Notes: generated by a model from the sequence alone, not told the origin. A stretch of 64,000 nucleotides of DNA from Mesobacillus sp. S13 (GCF_020422885.1 NZ_CP084622.1:4421001-4485000), one strand, 5' to 3'. Positions 52,256 through 61,750 are shown, counted from the stretch's first letter. Made by a program: numbers and translations.

Positions 52256-53446
52256 TCACTGGGATACAAGAACCGTCCCCATGTCGCCCAATGTCCCTTC
52301 AATTTCTTTCGCAACTCTCTCAACACCTTGTTGATTGATCGTTTTCAATCCATTTGCGTCAGGTGCTGTTTCCTCGAATAGATGGGTATTTAAGAGCGCG
52401 ACAATCACACGGACAAGCTTGATATTTGTATCGAGCAGAGTCATTTCGTCCTCGGTGAATTTCTCGAAATCAGGTTTATTATCAACTGTCTCTGACAGCT
52501 CATACAGGAAATCCCAGAAGACCTCTTCTACTGCATGCAGTTCCTTTGCCAACAAAGCTGCGGTGGACGATAGGCTGGCAAGATAGTCATTGACCACCTT
52601 CATATTTTCAATACATTGGTTGACCTCTGACACCGCATGATCGATTTTATTTTTCAGTGCCCTCTCGCGAAATTTTAAAATGGCTGCAAATACCGGCGAA
52701 CGCATGAGTCCATCGATAATCCCTGCATCTTCATCATAAATTTTCAGCAAATACGAGTCGAACATGGCAAAATCGGATTCAATATTAGCATGGCGGAATA
52801 GATCATCAAAGGTCCTCACACGCCCATCAAATTTGATATTATACGTCGGGCGGTTATGAATCTTCTCGAATACCTCTGCAAAGTACTCTAGCTGTGTATG
52901 TAATTGCTCTTTGACTTTTCGGATATCCCCAAATTGCGAAGTTAGTTTTTCATTCAAATTTTTTCCCTGGTCCTGTTTCTTCTCAAGGATATCGATTCGC
53001 ACATTTAAATAATCGCTCTTCTCCTGGATACCATTTGCCGCGTTCTTCCCTACAGCTGACATCACTGCTTTAAGCGGAATTTGGGCAGGGAAAAGCACGT
53101 ACGAACCTATTTCCACTAGATCCGCTCTTGATTTACTCTGGATCTTTTCGGAAATATAGTATTTTGCATCAAACGTCTTGTCACTCACGAAATCCTTCGT
53201 GTCCGAAGCCTTGTCTAAAATAAAATCTTTTGTATCCTCTGCTTTTTCCGAGACGAAATAGGCTGTATCCTCCACAAATTCCTTTAAATCACTAACCTTA
53301 TCTCCAATTGCATATTTCGCATCGAATGCCTTATCACTGACAAGGTCCCTGGCATCCTCTGCCTTTTCGACGACAAAGTCCTTCACATCATCCATTTTAT
53401 AGCTGATTGTATCTTTCATGTCACGCAGCTTATAAAAGAAACCCAT
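52256..53446 (-). CDS. LEA-like/coiled-coil protein of unknown function
   Basis: 396 residues. Residues 1-105 are amphipathic repeats with Lys-Asp/Glu pairs (VVEKAEDARDLVSDKAFDAKYAIGDKVSD), like LEA or apolipoprotein helices that fold on membranes. A short hydrophobic patch follows (IGSYVLFPAQIPLKAVMSAVG), then a long coiled-coil and helical domain. The last ten residues and the stop are coded by a dispersed repeat (see 52261). It follows the HNH-like membrane protein gene by 11 bases; the two form one unit. I do not recognise the family. Confidence 0.75.
   Translation of the reverse strand: MGFFYKLRDMKDTISYKMDDVKDFVVEKAEDARDLVSDKAFDAKYAIGDKVSDLKEFVEDTAYFVSEKAEDTKDFILDKASDTKDFVSDKTFDAKYYISEKIQSKSRADLVEIGSYVLFPAQIPLKAVMSAVGKNAANGIQEKSDYLNVRIDILEKKQDQGKNLNEKLTSQFGDIRKVKEQLHTQLEYFAEVFEKIHNRPTYNIKFDGRVRTFDDLFRHANIESDFAMFDSYLLKIYDEDAGIIDGLMRSPVFAAILKFRERALKNKIDHAVSEVNQCIENMKVVNDYLASLSSTAALLAKELHAVEEVFWDFLYELSETVDNKPDFEKFTEDEMTLLDTNIKLVRVIVALLNTHLFEETAPDANGLKTINQQGVERVAKEIEGTLGDMGTVLVSQ
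52261..52290. repeat. dispersed repeat family B copy fused to a gene end
   Basis: GGGATACAAGAACCGTCCCC followed by ATGTCGCCCA lies wholly inside the coding sequence end; the reading GDMGTVLVSQ plus stop comes from it. This suggests the repeat inserted at the 3' end and replaced the original C-terminus. Confidence 0.6.
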
Positions 53447-53457
53447 CCTCTCACTCC

Positions 53458-55122
53458 CTAACCGAAATGTAACGTTACAGACTTATCACGCAGCAGTCCC
53501 TTGAGCTGATCACGGTCTTCATATGGCAAATCCAGGCGCATTTCCTGTATAGTGCGCGTGACTACTTCATTTGCTTCATCCGGGCTCGTTGCCAGCGACA
53601 GACCTGAAGACATTTTATTGACCAATTCGATTTGAGCATGCAACTCATCCAATGAGAGAGCAGCAAGTTCGCTTACCTTCGCCTGCAGATCAACATTCAG
53701 CTGTTGGTAAAATTCGATTTTACGCACCAGCTGATCCTCGAATTTGTTTAAGAAAGTAACTAACTCTGCTACCTCTTTTGAATGATCGATGAAATACAGA
53801 AGCGAAACACTCAGGATGCCTGTCGTCATTCCCCCGATAAAAATGGTCAACGGCTCGCCAATGACTGGCATTTGAGCAATCGGAAGTTTACTGAAGGCCT
53901 CGCCAATAAATGTCCCGGCAGCAACCGATGCTGCCATGACAATTATCTTTGATATAGCTTTCATCAAGTCACCCGGTGCCAACTGATCTCGGTTGAATAC
54001 AAGCAAACTAAAGATTTCCGTGATGCTGCCCCAAAACTCGCGAATGAGCTTGACGACATTTTTTGCTGTACCTGCAAAGAGGTTGACAATGAACGTAGAA
54101 AGCGAAGCCATAATTCCGGCAAGCACGCCATTGCCAAATGATTTAATCAGCGACGAGAATTTTTCCTTTACCATCGTAAAAGCTTCCTTAAAGGTTTCAC
54201 CAACCTGCTTTAGAAAAGTGCTTAGCGAGAATTCTTCTTTCATTTCCGAAACGATCTGCGGGAATTTTCTGCGCACAATCATCCACACCTCAGCAAGCAG
54301 CATGCCAACAACTTGGCGAAGTCCCATCCTCATGCCCTGCGAAGCCGCATCTGTCTTGAGTTTTTTCCACGTTTCTTTATCCTTTAGATAAGCTGTGCGA
54401 ATTGTTCCTTCGTATGCTTTTCTGGCTTTCTTATCTGCTTCCGCCATCATCTCGATATTGGCCTTGCTTAAATTTTCAAGTTTTCTCAGCTCGCCGCGTT
54501 CCTTGTCAGAAAGATCGCCTTTCTTTTTCAGCTCATTTATCCTTGATTGGCTTGCTGCCTGATTCTTCTCCAGTTCATTAATGAACTGCTTCATGTCCTT
54601 GTGCTTTTTTGAACGGTTAATAGAAAAGTTGGTATGATTCAAATTGGTGTCAGCATTGGCTAAATCAACACCGTTTAAATTCGTTAAATATACAGCAGGA
54701 TCATTATGTATTGTACTAGCCGCAATCGTATGATCCATATCCTGAGCTTCATTCCTCGGCATCTTCTGACCTGTATAGGAATCTATCAGTTTTCCATCTT
54801 TACGAAGGCTGCTTGCCTCAGCATTTCGTTTAGAGTAGTTCGCATGCTGATGATATTTATTCTTCACTCTTTTATCTTGATAGTCTCCACGGTTCTGATA
54901 GCGAGTTTGAGCCGCCTCATCCTTCAAGCCAAATTCACGCGCCGTAACCGGAGTATCGATATTTCCGCCATCTTGGTCCTTGAACATTAAATCAAGTGCG
55001 AATGAACGGAGCAATGTCGTAACAATCATCTTTTCATACTGTTGCAGCAGTGATTGGGATGGAGGCAAATCCCCGTTTGGAGGAATTTCATCTACTAAAT
55101 CCAATGCAATCGTTGTTGTCAT
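53458..55122 (-). CDS. HNH-nuclease-like protein with membrane domain
   Basis: About 554 residues from the ATG at 55122 (AAGGTAGG upstream). Residues about 100-175 contain YTGQKMPRNEAQDMDHTIAAS and NADTNLNHTNFSINRSKKH, a DH...N...N pattern close to an HNH/McrA-like nuclease, though the second zinc-Cys pair is missing. A coiled coil follows, then hydrophobic segments near 330-440 (GVLAGIMASLSTFIVNLFAG, IIVMAASVAAGTFIG, MTTGILSVSLLYFID) and a helical C-terminus. Paired with the LEA-like gene. Possibly a conflict or defence module; no known family recognised. Confidence 0.65.
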   Translation of the reverse strand: MTTTIALDLVDEIPPNGDLPPSQSLLQQYEKMIVTTLLRSFALDLMFKDQDGGNIDTPVTAREFGLKDEAAQTRYQNRGDYQDKRVKNKYHQHANYSKRNAEASSLRKDGKLIDSYTGQKMPRNEAQDMDHTIAASTIHNDPAVYLTNLNGVDLANADTNLNHTNFSINRSKKHKDMKQFINELEKNQAASQSRINELKKKGDLSDKERGELRKLENLSKANIEMMAEADKKARKAYEGTIRTAYLKDKETWKKLKTDAASQGMRMGLRQVVGMLLAEVWMIVRRKFPQIVSEMKEEFSLSTFLKQVGETFKEAFTMVKEKFSSLIKSFGNGVLAGIMASLSTFIVNLFAGTAKNVVKLIREFWGSITEIFSLLVFNRDQLAPGDLMKAISKIIVMAASVAAGTFIGEAFSKLPIAQMPVIGEPLTIFIGGMTTGILSVSLLYFIDHSKEVAELVTFLNKFEDQLVRKIEFYQQLNVDLQAKVSELAALSLDELHAQIELVNKMSSGLSLATSPDEANEVVTRTIQEMRLDLPYEDRDQLKGLLRDKSVTLHFG

Positions 55123-55230
55123 ATAATTACCTACCTTATTAAAACTATTATAATAGTACAATTATACTAGACAAATCTTGTGAAGAATACTAAAAAAAGG
55201 AAGTTGATTTCTTAGTAATTAGACGGTATA

Positions 55231-55268
55231 TTCGACAAATTTCGGGCGGTGACAGGCACCTGTCGAAT
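55231..55268. repeat. dispersed repeat, family A copy 2 (complete)
   Basis: TTCGACAAATTTCGGGCGGT then GACAGGCACCTGTCGAA; ends TTCGACA/TGTCGAA are inverted and the core GACAGGCACCTGTC is a near-palindrome. In the gap between two minus-strand genes. Confidence 0.75.
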
Positions 55269-55302
55269 CAAAAACGCTCAGAGGTTATCTCTGAGCGTTA
55301 AG
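55268..55302 (-). terminator. terminator of the small membrane protein gene
   Basis: AACGCTCAGAG (55273-55283) / CTCTGAGCGTT (55289-55299), perfect 11-bp stem, with TTTTT following on the minus strand. Confidence 0.8.
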
Positions 55303-55367
55303 TATTATGTTCAATTTATATAGTTAATTACTAATTATAAACCCTACTTCATTTAATCAAATGTCTC

Positions 55368-55670
55368 CTAAAAAAATGCCCTCCCGACTGTCGACATTAT
55401 AGGATAAACACTAACTAATAAGGTCAATCCCCATAAAAATAAACCAATAAGAAAACTCTTCTTATTCATCTTTGACCTATATACTATAAGCAAAATAATC
55501 CATATGGGGGTTAGGAAAATACCTACCGCAATAATGTTCATCGCTATTTGGGCATTAACCATATTTATAGAATAGTTAGAACTATTATTATTTGTTATTA
55601 CATCCAACAATACAAATAAGGATATAAGTAATAAAACAAGCGCGTTATATACAATCCAGACTTTGCGCAT
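55368..55670 (-). CDS. small membrane protein, unknown
   Basis: 100 residues with three hydrophobic segments (about 8-24, 42-64, 72-92), a polar Asn/Ser-rich outer loop (TNNNSSNYSIN) and basic RSKMNKK loop. Ribosome site AGAGG before the ATG. AT-rich. No family recognised; monocistronic between two family A repeats. Confidence 0.6.
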   Translation of the reverse strand: MRKVWIVYNALVLLLISLFVLLDVITNNNSSNYSINMVNAQIAMNIIAVGIFLTPIWIILLIVYRSKMNKKSFLIGLFLWGLTLLVSVYPIMSTVGRAFF

Positions 55671-55717
55671 ACCAAGCCTCTACTCTCTTCAAATGTCTTA
55701 TTACTATTAATAATTTA

Positions 55718-55780
55718 TTCGACAAATTTCGGGTGGTGACAGGCACCTGTCGAATGAATCGGCACCTGTCGAAAGACACC
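55718..55780. repeat. dispersed repeat, family A copy 3 with partial extra unit
   Basis: TTCGACAAATTTCGGGTGGT then GACAGGCACCTGTCGAA (55718-55754), followed by a second partial copy GGCACCTGTCGAA (55761-55773). Lies directly behind the stop codon of the RCC1-repeat gene. Confidence 0.75.
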
Positions 55781-55787
55781 TATCAAT

Positions 55788-58700
55788 CTACTGAATCCAC
55801 GCTCCGTCTGCTCCGAGTTTGTAGCCGCCTATGGTTGTGTTATAGGCCATGGCTCCGCTGCTGTAGAGGTAGTACCATTTGCTGCCGCTCTTGACCCAGC
55901 CGGTTTTCATGACACCACTGCTCTCAAGGTAGTACCACTTACCCCCTGACTTGAGCCAGCCTGTTTTCATCGCACCACTGTTCTCGAGGTAGTACCATTT
56001 CCCTCCGTCTTTCAGCCAGCCTGTTTTCATCGCGCCGCTGCTTTGAAGGTAGTACCACTTTGTTCCTGACTTCAACCAGCCAGTCTTCATGGCCCCACTT
56101 ACTTCAAGGAAGTACCACTTTCCTCCTGACAAAACCCAACCGGTCTTCATCACGCCACTAGCATCAAGGTAATACCATTTGGCCCCATCGAGCAGCCAGC
56201 CTGTTTTCTTGATTCCGGTTTTAGTGTCATAGTAGAACCAGTATCCATTCTCTTTCAGCCAGCCTGATTTGATGACAGTGATTTCCCTCTCAACCTTGGC
56301 TGTGTTGCCTGATGAATCTATACTCGTATAGGTCAGCGTATAGCTTCCTGCAACAGATGTATTCACAGTACCGTTAACGACTATCAAACTGGTTATATCG
56401 CCATCAGCATTGTCTGTTGCTTTCACACCATACAGAGGATTGAAAGCCGTGCCTGCTTTTATCGTTTGGTCCACAGTCCCAGTAATCACAGGTGCTGTCT
56501 GGTCAATAACGTGTACCGTCCTTGTGACAGATTCCGAATTCCCTGATGTATCTGTCACAGTGTATGTTAACGTGTATGTGCCCTTAACCTTCGTATCGAC
56601 TTCACCATTAATCTGGATGGCTTCCGTCAGATCACCATCTGCATTGTCTGTTGCCCTGACTCCTGCCAGCAGATCAAAGTCTGCTCCCATTTTGATTGTC
56701 AGATCCTCCACTCCAGAAATGACTGGTTTGATAGTATCTATAACCGTAATGGTTCTATTCAGCTCCGTCTCGTTTCTGGTTATGTCGTTAACAATATAAG
56801 TAAGGGTGTACTTCCCTTTTACATCAGGATTTACCGTACCATAGATTAGTAGATTACTTGTCATGTCGCCATCTACAACATCAATTGCCTCGACTCCTTC
56901 AGCTGGATCAAAAGCAGAGTGCATATTGATCGTTTTATCATCTGCTCCTGAAATCACTGGTCCCACTGTATCGACAACCGTGATCTTCCTTTCAGCTTCC
57001 TCTGTGTTCCCGGCTGCATCAGTAACCGAATAATGTACGACATAAACGCCAGGTTTCAAAGGTTCAACAGTGCCCGTTACTTCAATTTTTTCCGTAAGGT
57101 CACCGTCTACATTATCCGTTGCAGCAACGCCTTCAAGGACATCAAAAGAATCAACAGCTTCAAGTGTCAAGTCTTCCACTCCCGTTAAGACAGGCTCGCC
57201 TTTGTCAGCTACAGTAATCGTTCTTGATGTCTCGGAGGTGTTTCCAGATGTGTCCGTGACTTTATAAATGACTACATAATCACCCATTTTTGATGGATCC
57301 ACATCTCCTTCCAGCTCAATTTCAGCTGTAAGATTTCCTTCAATAAAATCGTAGGCATTCACTCCATCCAACGGATTAAAGTCGGAATGAACATTGATAG
57401 ACGTATCTTCTATTCCATAAAAACTAGGTGCTTCTCCATCGATGGTAAATAGGTTATTGGCATATTGATCCTGATATTCAAACCCTGATTCATTATCTAT
57501 CACATCGGATAGATGGAAATGAACTTTACCAGATGCATTTTCAGGAACTGTAAATGTATACTCATATGTCTTGCCGTCACTTCCAGCCACTTCTGTCATC
57601 GTTTTAGGAGTGGAAGCCATTGCGCCACGCAAAGCGATTTTAACACCTGCTTTTACACTCTTTGTAAAATGGACGGCAACGGTGATTGTGTCACCAGAGG
57701 CTCCGACTGATTTCGAAATATCATAAGATGAAACGATTCCTTCTAACGTATGCCTTAGCGGGACCACACTTATTTCTCCGGCAGAATTCGGCCCGATCGC
57801 AATAACGGTTCCATCCTTCTTAAGGCCGACAATTGAATTGCGTCCAGTAAGAGCTACGATATCTTTCCAATTGGAGGTCGTCCTTGCATCATCCCAGAAC
57901 TCCCCAGTGCCAACGACAGTGCCATCCTTCTTAATGCCGAGCGTATTCCCGCCGCCTGCATAGATGTCAACAATCTCTGTCCAGTCAGATACATCACCAA
58001 GCTCGTAGTCATATCCTTTAACCGTCAGAACGGTTCCATCTGCTTTCAATCCAACTGTATGATTTAAACCAGCTGAAATGGCAATGATATCTTTCCAATT
58101 ATTAACATCCCACATTGCAAATCCTGGATACCCAGTGGTAATAACGCTGCCATCTGCTTTTAACCCTACGGTGTAGTTAGAACCAGCTGAAATAGCAACA
58201 ATATCGGTCCATTCACTAACATTTAGCTGGCCATAATAGTTATCGCCTGTTGCTACAACTGTCCCGTCTCTCTTCAAGCCTACGGTAAAATTTCTTCCAG
58301 CGGAAATATCGATAATATCCCGCCATTCAGACACATCGGTTTGACCCTTGTCATAACTTTTAAGACGAGTTCCAATAACGGTCCCATCCTTTTTCAGCCC
58401 AACCGTAAAGTCACTTCCCGCTTCGACTTTTGTTATGTCTTTCCAATCAGCAAGATCGAGCTGTCCGTTATAATTCACACCTTTAGTGACAATAGTACCA
58501 TCGTATTTCAGCCCTACAGTAAACTGTCCATTCCCAGTGATATCTACAATATCCTGCCAGCCTTGTACATCTGTTTGGCCATTCCAATTGTCCCCTGTTG
58601 CAACCAGCGTGCCATCTGCCTTCAACCCAACGGTATGCCAGACGCTTGCAGCAATCGCAACCACATCTTTCCACTCACCAACATCGATTTGTCCATCCTC

Positions 58701-59492
58701 ATTAAAGCCAGTCGCCACTACCGTCCCATCTGCTTTTAAACCGACCGTATAGCTTTCACCAGTAACGATCGAGACAATATCAGACCAGGATGATACATTT
58801 GTCTGCCCATGATCATTCAGACCTGTAGCCACAACGGTGCCGTCCATTTTGAGGCCAACTGTATGTGCAAATCCAGCTGCGACAGATACAATATCCGTCC
58901 AGTCTCCTACCTGTGTTTGTCCATTCTGCGTGTCTCCCACCGCAACCACGGTTCCGTCTGATTTCACACCGACGGTATGCCTGGCTCCGGCAGCAATATC
59001 GACAATACCTTCCCAATGGTGCAAGCCTAACTGGCCATTCCTATCATTCCCAACTGCAACCACAGTTCCATCTGCTTTTAAACCGACGCTATGCTCAGCA
59101 CCTGCAGCAATATCCACAAGGTTGCTCCACTCACTGACATTTAGCCTTCCGTGTGCATCATTACCTGTTGCAACTGCTGTCCCATCTTTTTTGAGACCGA
59201 GCGTATGCTGGTTGCCAGAAGCTACAGAAACAATATTCGTCCATTGTGTTGTTTCATTATTGCCTCGAGGGGAGCTTGCAACTACAGTTCCATCCTCCAC
59301 CATTAAGACTGTCATTGAAGTTTCTGCTGAAACAATCCCTTCGTATTTTTCCGCATCCTCCCGTGTCAAATGCACAGCTGCATTTACTGACTGAATGCTA
59401 GTTATGTTGTTTTGAAAAAGTTGACGAGGCAAAAAGTTCAACAGCAAAGTTATGATGACTGTTAAACTAATAATCTTTGAAAAACTCCTCAT
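55788..59492 (-). CDS. secreted RCC1-repeat / Ig-like / GW-repeat surface protein
   Basis: 1234 residues from the ATG at 59492 (GGGGTGGGG upstream; a GTG three codons earlier overlaps that site). Signal peptide to about residue 38. Then about 13 RCC1-type repeats of ~39 residues (VGLKADGTVVATGxNxxGQ, Trp-x-Asp/Asn-Ile-Val), predicting one or two beta-propellers (about 75-590). After a linker domain come five DUF5011-like Ig domains of ~75 residues (FNPLDGVNAYDFIEGNLT and similar), then eight 20-residue GW-type repeats ending YKLGADGAWIQ, nearly the same end as the amylopullulanase. Probably wall-attached and ligand- or matrix-binding; ligand unknown. Confidence 0.88.
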   Translation of the reverse strand: MRSFSKIISLTVIITLLLNFLPRQLFQNNITSIQSVNAAVHLTREDAEKYEGIVSAETSMTVLMVEDGTVVASSPRGNNETTQWTNIVSVASGNQHTLGLKKDGTAVATGNDAHGRLNVSEWSNLVDIAAGAEHSVGLKADGTVVAVGNDRNGQLGLHHWEGIVDIAAGARHTVGVKSDGTVVAVGDTQNGQTQVGDWTDIVSVAAGFAHTVGLKMDGTVVATGLNDHGQTNVSSWSDIVSIVTGESYTVGLKADGTVVATGFNEDGQIDVGEWKDVVAIAASVWHTVGLKADGTLVATGDNWNGQTDVQGWQDIVDITGNGQFTVGLKYDGTIVTKGVNYNGQLDLADWKDITKVEAGSDFTVGLKKDGTVIGTRLKSYDKGQTDVSEWRDIIDISAGRNFTVGLKRDGTVVATGDNYYGQLNVSEWTDIVAISAGSNYTVGLKADGSVITTGYPGFAMWDVNNWKDIIAISAGLNHTVGLKADGTVLTVKGYDYELGDVSDWTEIVDIYAGGGNTLGIKKDGTVVGTGEFWDDARTTSNWKDIVALTGRNSIVGLKKDGTVIAIGPNSAGEISVVPLRHTLEGIVSSYDISKSVGASGDTITVAVHFTKSVKAGVKIALRGAMASTPKTMTEVAGSDGKTYEYTFTVPENASGKVHFHLSDVIDNESGFEYQDQYANNLFTIDGEAPSFYGIEDTSINVHSDFNPLDGVNAYDFIEGNLTAEIELEGDVDPSKMGDYVVIYKVTDTSGNTSETSRTITVADKGEPVLTGVEDLTLEAVDSFDVLEGVAATDNVDGDLTEKIEVTGTVEPLKPGVYVVHYSVTDAAGNTEEAERKITVVDTVGPVISGADDKTINMHSAFDPAEGVEAIDVVDGDMTSNLLIYGTVNPDVKGKYTLTYIVNDITRNETELNRTITVIDTIKPVISGVEDLTIKMGADFDLLAGVRATDNADGDLTEAIQINGEVDTKVKGTYTLTYTVTDTSGNSESVTRTVHVIDQTAPVITGTVDQTIKAGTAFNPLYGVKATDNADGDITSLIVVNGTVNTSVAGSYTLTYTSIDSSGNTAKVEREITVIKSGWLKENGYWFYYDTKTGIKKTGWLLDGAKWYYLDASGVMKTGWVLSGGKWYFLEVSGAMKTGWLKSGTKWYYLQSSGAMKTGWLKDGGKWYYLENSGAMKTGWLKSGGKWYYLESSGVMKTGWVKSGSKWYYLYSSGAMAYNTTIGGYKLGADGAWIQ
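55810..56260 (-). repeat. 60-bp tandem repeats coding for GW-type repeats
   Basis: About seven to eight 60-base units coding GWLKSGGKWYYLESSGVMKT-type repeats, similar to those at 2723-3308 in the amylopullulanase gene. Confidence 0.8.
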
Positions 59493-59631
59493 CTTCCCCA
59501 CCCCTTTTTATATGTATTTTTCAGGCCTCTCTCTTTTATAAATTCTGCCCATACTAATCTACTTTATCAAATCAAGTAAGTAATTTAGCCTAATTTGGTA
59601 AATTTTCTTTAGGGAATTTCCACCAATTCAA

Positions 59632-59662
59632 AAGAGGAACAAAGGGATATCCCTTGCTCCTT
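59632..59662 (-). terminator. hairpin downstream of the helicase gene
   Basis: GGAACAAAGGGAT pairs with ATCCCTTGCTCC with small bulges. On the minus strand it is followed by CTCTTTTG; weak to moderate terminator. No other gene-like content in 59493-59721. Confidence 0.5.
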
Positions 59663-59703
59663 CTATCAGTTACACACCACTGAAATTATTACGACTCCCG
59701 TAC

Positions 59704-59733
59704 GGGACACAAGAACCGCCCCTATGCCTCAAA
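59704..59733. repeat. dispersed repeat family B copy at a stop codon
   Basis: GGGACACAAGAACCGCCCCT followed by ATGCCTC. The TAG stop of the helicase gene (59722-59724) lies inside the repeat edge, as with the copy at 52261. Confidence 0.6.
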
Positions 59734-61737
59734 CACCTCCAAAATAAACCTGGATATCCCTATGGTTTTATTACGGTAGGTTTGGAGGGAGGAGATGTGG
59801 AGTTCCTCTTTTGCTCTGGTTACGGCAACGTACATAAGGCGTCTTTCTTCTTCGATGGCTTCGTTGATTTTGTCTTCACCGGATAAAATGGATATTCGAT
59901 CATCGGTTTCATGTAAGGATGATTGATGTGGCAGAATCGATTCGCTGGCTCCTATCAAATACACAACCGGGAATTCGAGTCCTTTTGATCCGTGTATCGT
60001 CATTAACTTCACAACATTGGGATTCTTTTGCTTTCTTAGCTTTTCCATTTGTTCATGATAGGTCATCACTTGGTCAATAAATTGTAAATACTCCTTAACA
60101 CTAGAAAAATTTCTCGCGGAGTTTTCCAATTCATCCAGGGTTTCTTCTACTATTTCTTCATAAAGTGTTGAGGCCGGTGTCGTTCGATCTAATAAATACC
60201 TGGTATATTGTCCTTTTCCATTTCTTATTTCCTGAATGGCTGCGACAGGCTGTTGTTCCCTCAACTGCTTAATAAACGCAACTTTCTCAGTCAAAATCTC
60301 TCTATGATTGGAACTGATCCACGGTAAATCTGTGATCTTTTCCAATAAAAGATCTCCCGGTTTCTGATTCATTCCAATATAATCTATAACTCTATCAGCC
60401 GACAGATATAAGGAAGGGAGTATACCCCTGAAGGCCGGCCAATGACCAGGATCACAGGATAACCTTAAATAATCCAAAATGGGTTTTACTATTGGATTAT
60501 CATAAAATAGCTCATCCTTCCCATATGTAACAAACGGAATTTCCTCTAAAACAAGTCTGTCAGTTATTTCTCTGCTAACAGCATGGGTACGAAAAAGAAT
60601 GGCATGGTCGCGCCATTCCCGGTCAGATCTTTTTAAGGAATGAATGATATGTCTCGCCTCATCTTCCACTGTTTCATATGTGGAGTAAACAGGTTCTTTT
60701 CCCGTTTCATTGACCGCATACAAGTTTTTCTCGAACCTTTTTTTATTATGCTTAATGATTTCATTTCCCAGGCCGACGATGTATGGATTTGAACGATAAT
60801 TTATATCCAGTACGATTTTCCGGCAAGCAGAATATTCTTGAGGAAAACCTAAAATAATATCATTTGTGGCTGCGCGAAATTGATAAATCGATTGACTATC
60901 ATCCCCAACGACAAACAGGTTATTTTGAGGCAGAGCTAATTTTTTCATAATGACATGCTGAAGAACAGATGTGTCCTGGTATTCATCGATCTCAATATAA
61001 GTAAAGCGGCGTTGTAAATTTTTTAAGATGGGCGGCTGTTTCTCTAGTAATTGATAAGTGTGAAAAAGAATATCATCAAAGTCCATCAGATTATTTTCTT
61101 CCTTATAATCCATGAATCTCTGAAACGCCTCTTGAACTTCCTGATCGACTAATGCGTTTGCTTTCACCGTCTTAGGAAGAATGAGGTGATTGGCCATATA
61201 GTTGAATTTTGCCAGCAAGATCTCCGGCTCATCATTTATGTTCATATCCTTTAATATCTTTTTAATGATAAACTGCCTATGTTTCTCATTATTGATAATT
61301 TTATGGGTGTAGCCAACACTTCTTAACAGCCGAAGGAAAATTGAATGGAAGGTCCCGACAAGCAAGTTCCCCATCATTTCGGAAGTAATCCCCGGAATCT
61401 TCGAGATTCTCTCCGCCATTTCAGTGGCTGCCTTTTTTGTAAACGTGACAATCAATATTTGCTGAGGTTTAACATTTTTCACAAGCATAAGATAACCAGC
61501 ACGGGCGGTTAACACAGCTGTCTTCCCGCTCCCAGCACCTGCTAAAGTCAAAACCGGCCCATCTGTCGTTCTTACCGCCTCAATTTGTTTCTCATTTAAA
61601 TAGATTCCGATTTTCTCTAAACTTCGAAAATAATAAGCATCTGGGTCACGGGGAGTCACAATTCTTTGGCTCGTTACATTCCTAGCTATCTTGGCAATCG
61701 GTGTAGTTGGCGGCTGGAATGTTAAGTTGGTATCCAT
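59722..61737 (-). CDS. UvrD/Rep-type superfamily 1 DNA helicase
   Basis: 671 residues. Motif I AGAGSGKT (66-73), Ia TFTKKAATEMAERI, II IDEYQDTS, III VVGDDSQSIYQFRAA, IV LDINYRSNP, V TIHGSKGLEFPVVYLIG, VI RRLMYVAVTRAKEEL are all intact. Probably a 3'-5' DNA helicase in repair or conflict response; shorter than PcrA and with a distinct N-terminus, so it is an accessory helicase. GGGGAGG before the ATG. Starts 13 bases after the HIRAN-TPR gene. Confidence 0.92.
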   Translation of the reverse strand: MDTNLTFQPPTTPIAKIARNVTSQRIVTPRDPDAYYFRSLEKIGIYLNEKQIEAVRTTDGPVLTLAGAGSGKTAVLTARAGYLMLVKNVKPQQILIVTFTKKAATEMAERISKIPGITSEMMGNLLVGTFHSIFLRLLRSVGYTHKIINNEKHRQFIIKKILKDMNINDEPEILLAKFNYMANHLILPKTVKANALVDQEVQEAFQRFMDYKEENNLMDFDDILFHTYQLLEKQPPILKNLQRRFTYIEIDEYQDTSVLQHVIMKKLALPQNNLFVVGDDSQSIYQFRAATNDIILGFPQEYSACRKIVLDINYRSNPYIVGLGNEIIKHNKKRFEKNLYAVNETGKEPVYSTYETVEDEARHIIHSLKRSDREWRDHAILFRTHAVSREITDRLVLEEIPFVTYGKDELFYDNPIVKPILDYLRLSCDPGHWPAFRGILPSLYLSADRVIDYIGMNQKPGDLLLEKITDLPWISSNHREILTEKVAFIKQLREQQPVAAIQEIRNGKGQYTRYLLDRTTPASTLYEEIVEETLDELENSARNFSSVKEYLQFIDQVMTYHEQMEKLRKQKNPNVVKLMTIHGSKGLEFPVVYLIGASESILPHQSSLHETDDRISILSGEDKINEAIEEERRLMYVAVTRAKEELHISSLQTYRNKTIGISRFILEVFEA

Positions 61738-61750
61738 ACTTGACCTCCCC

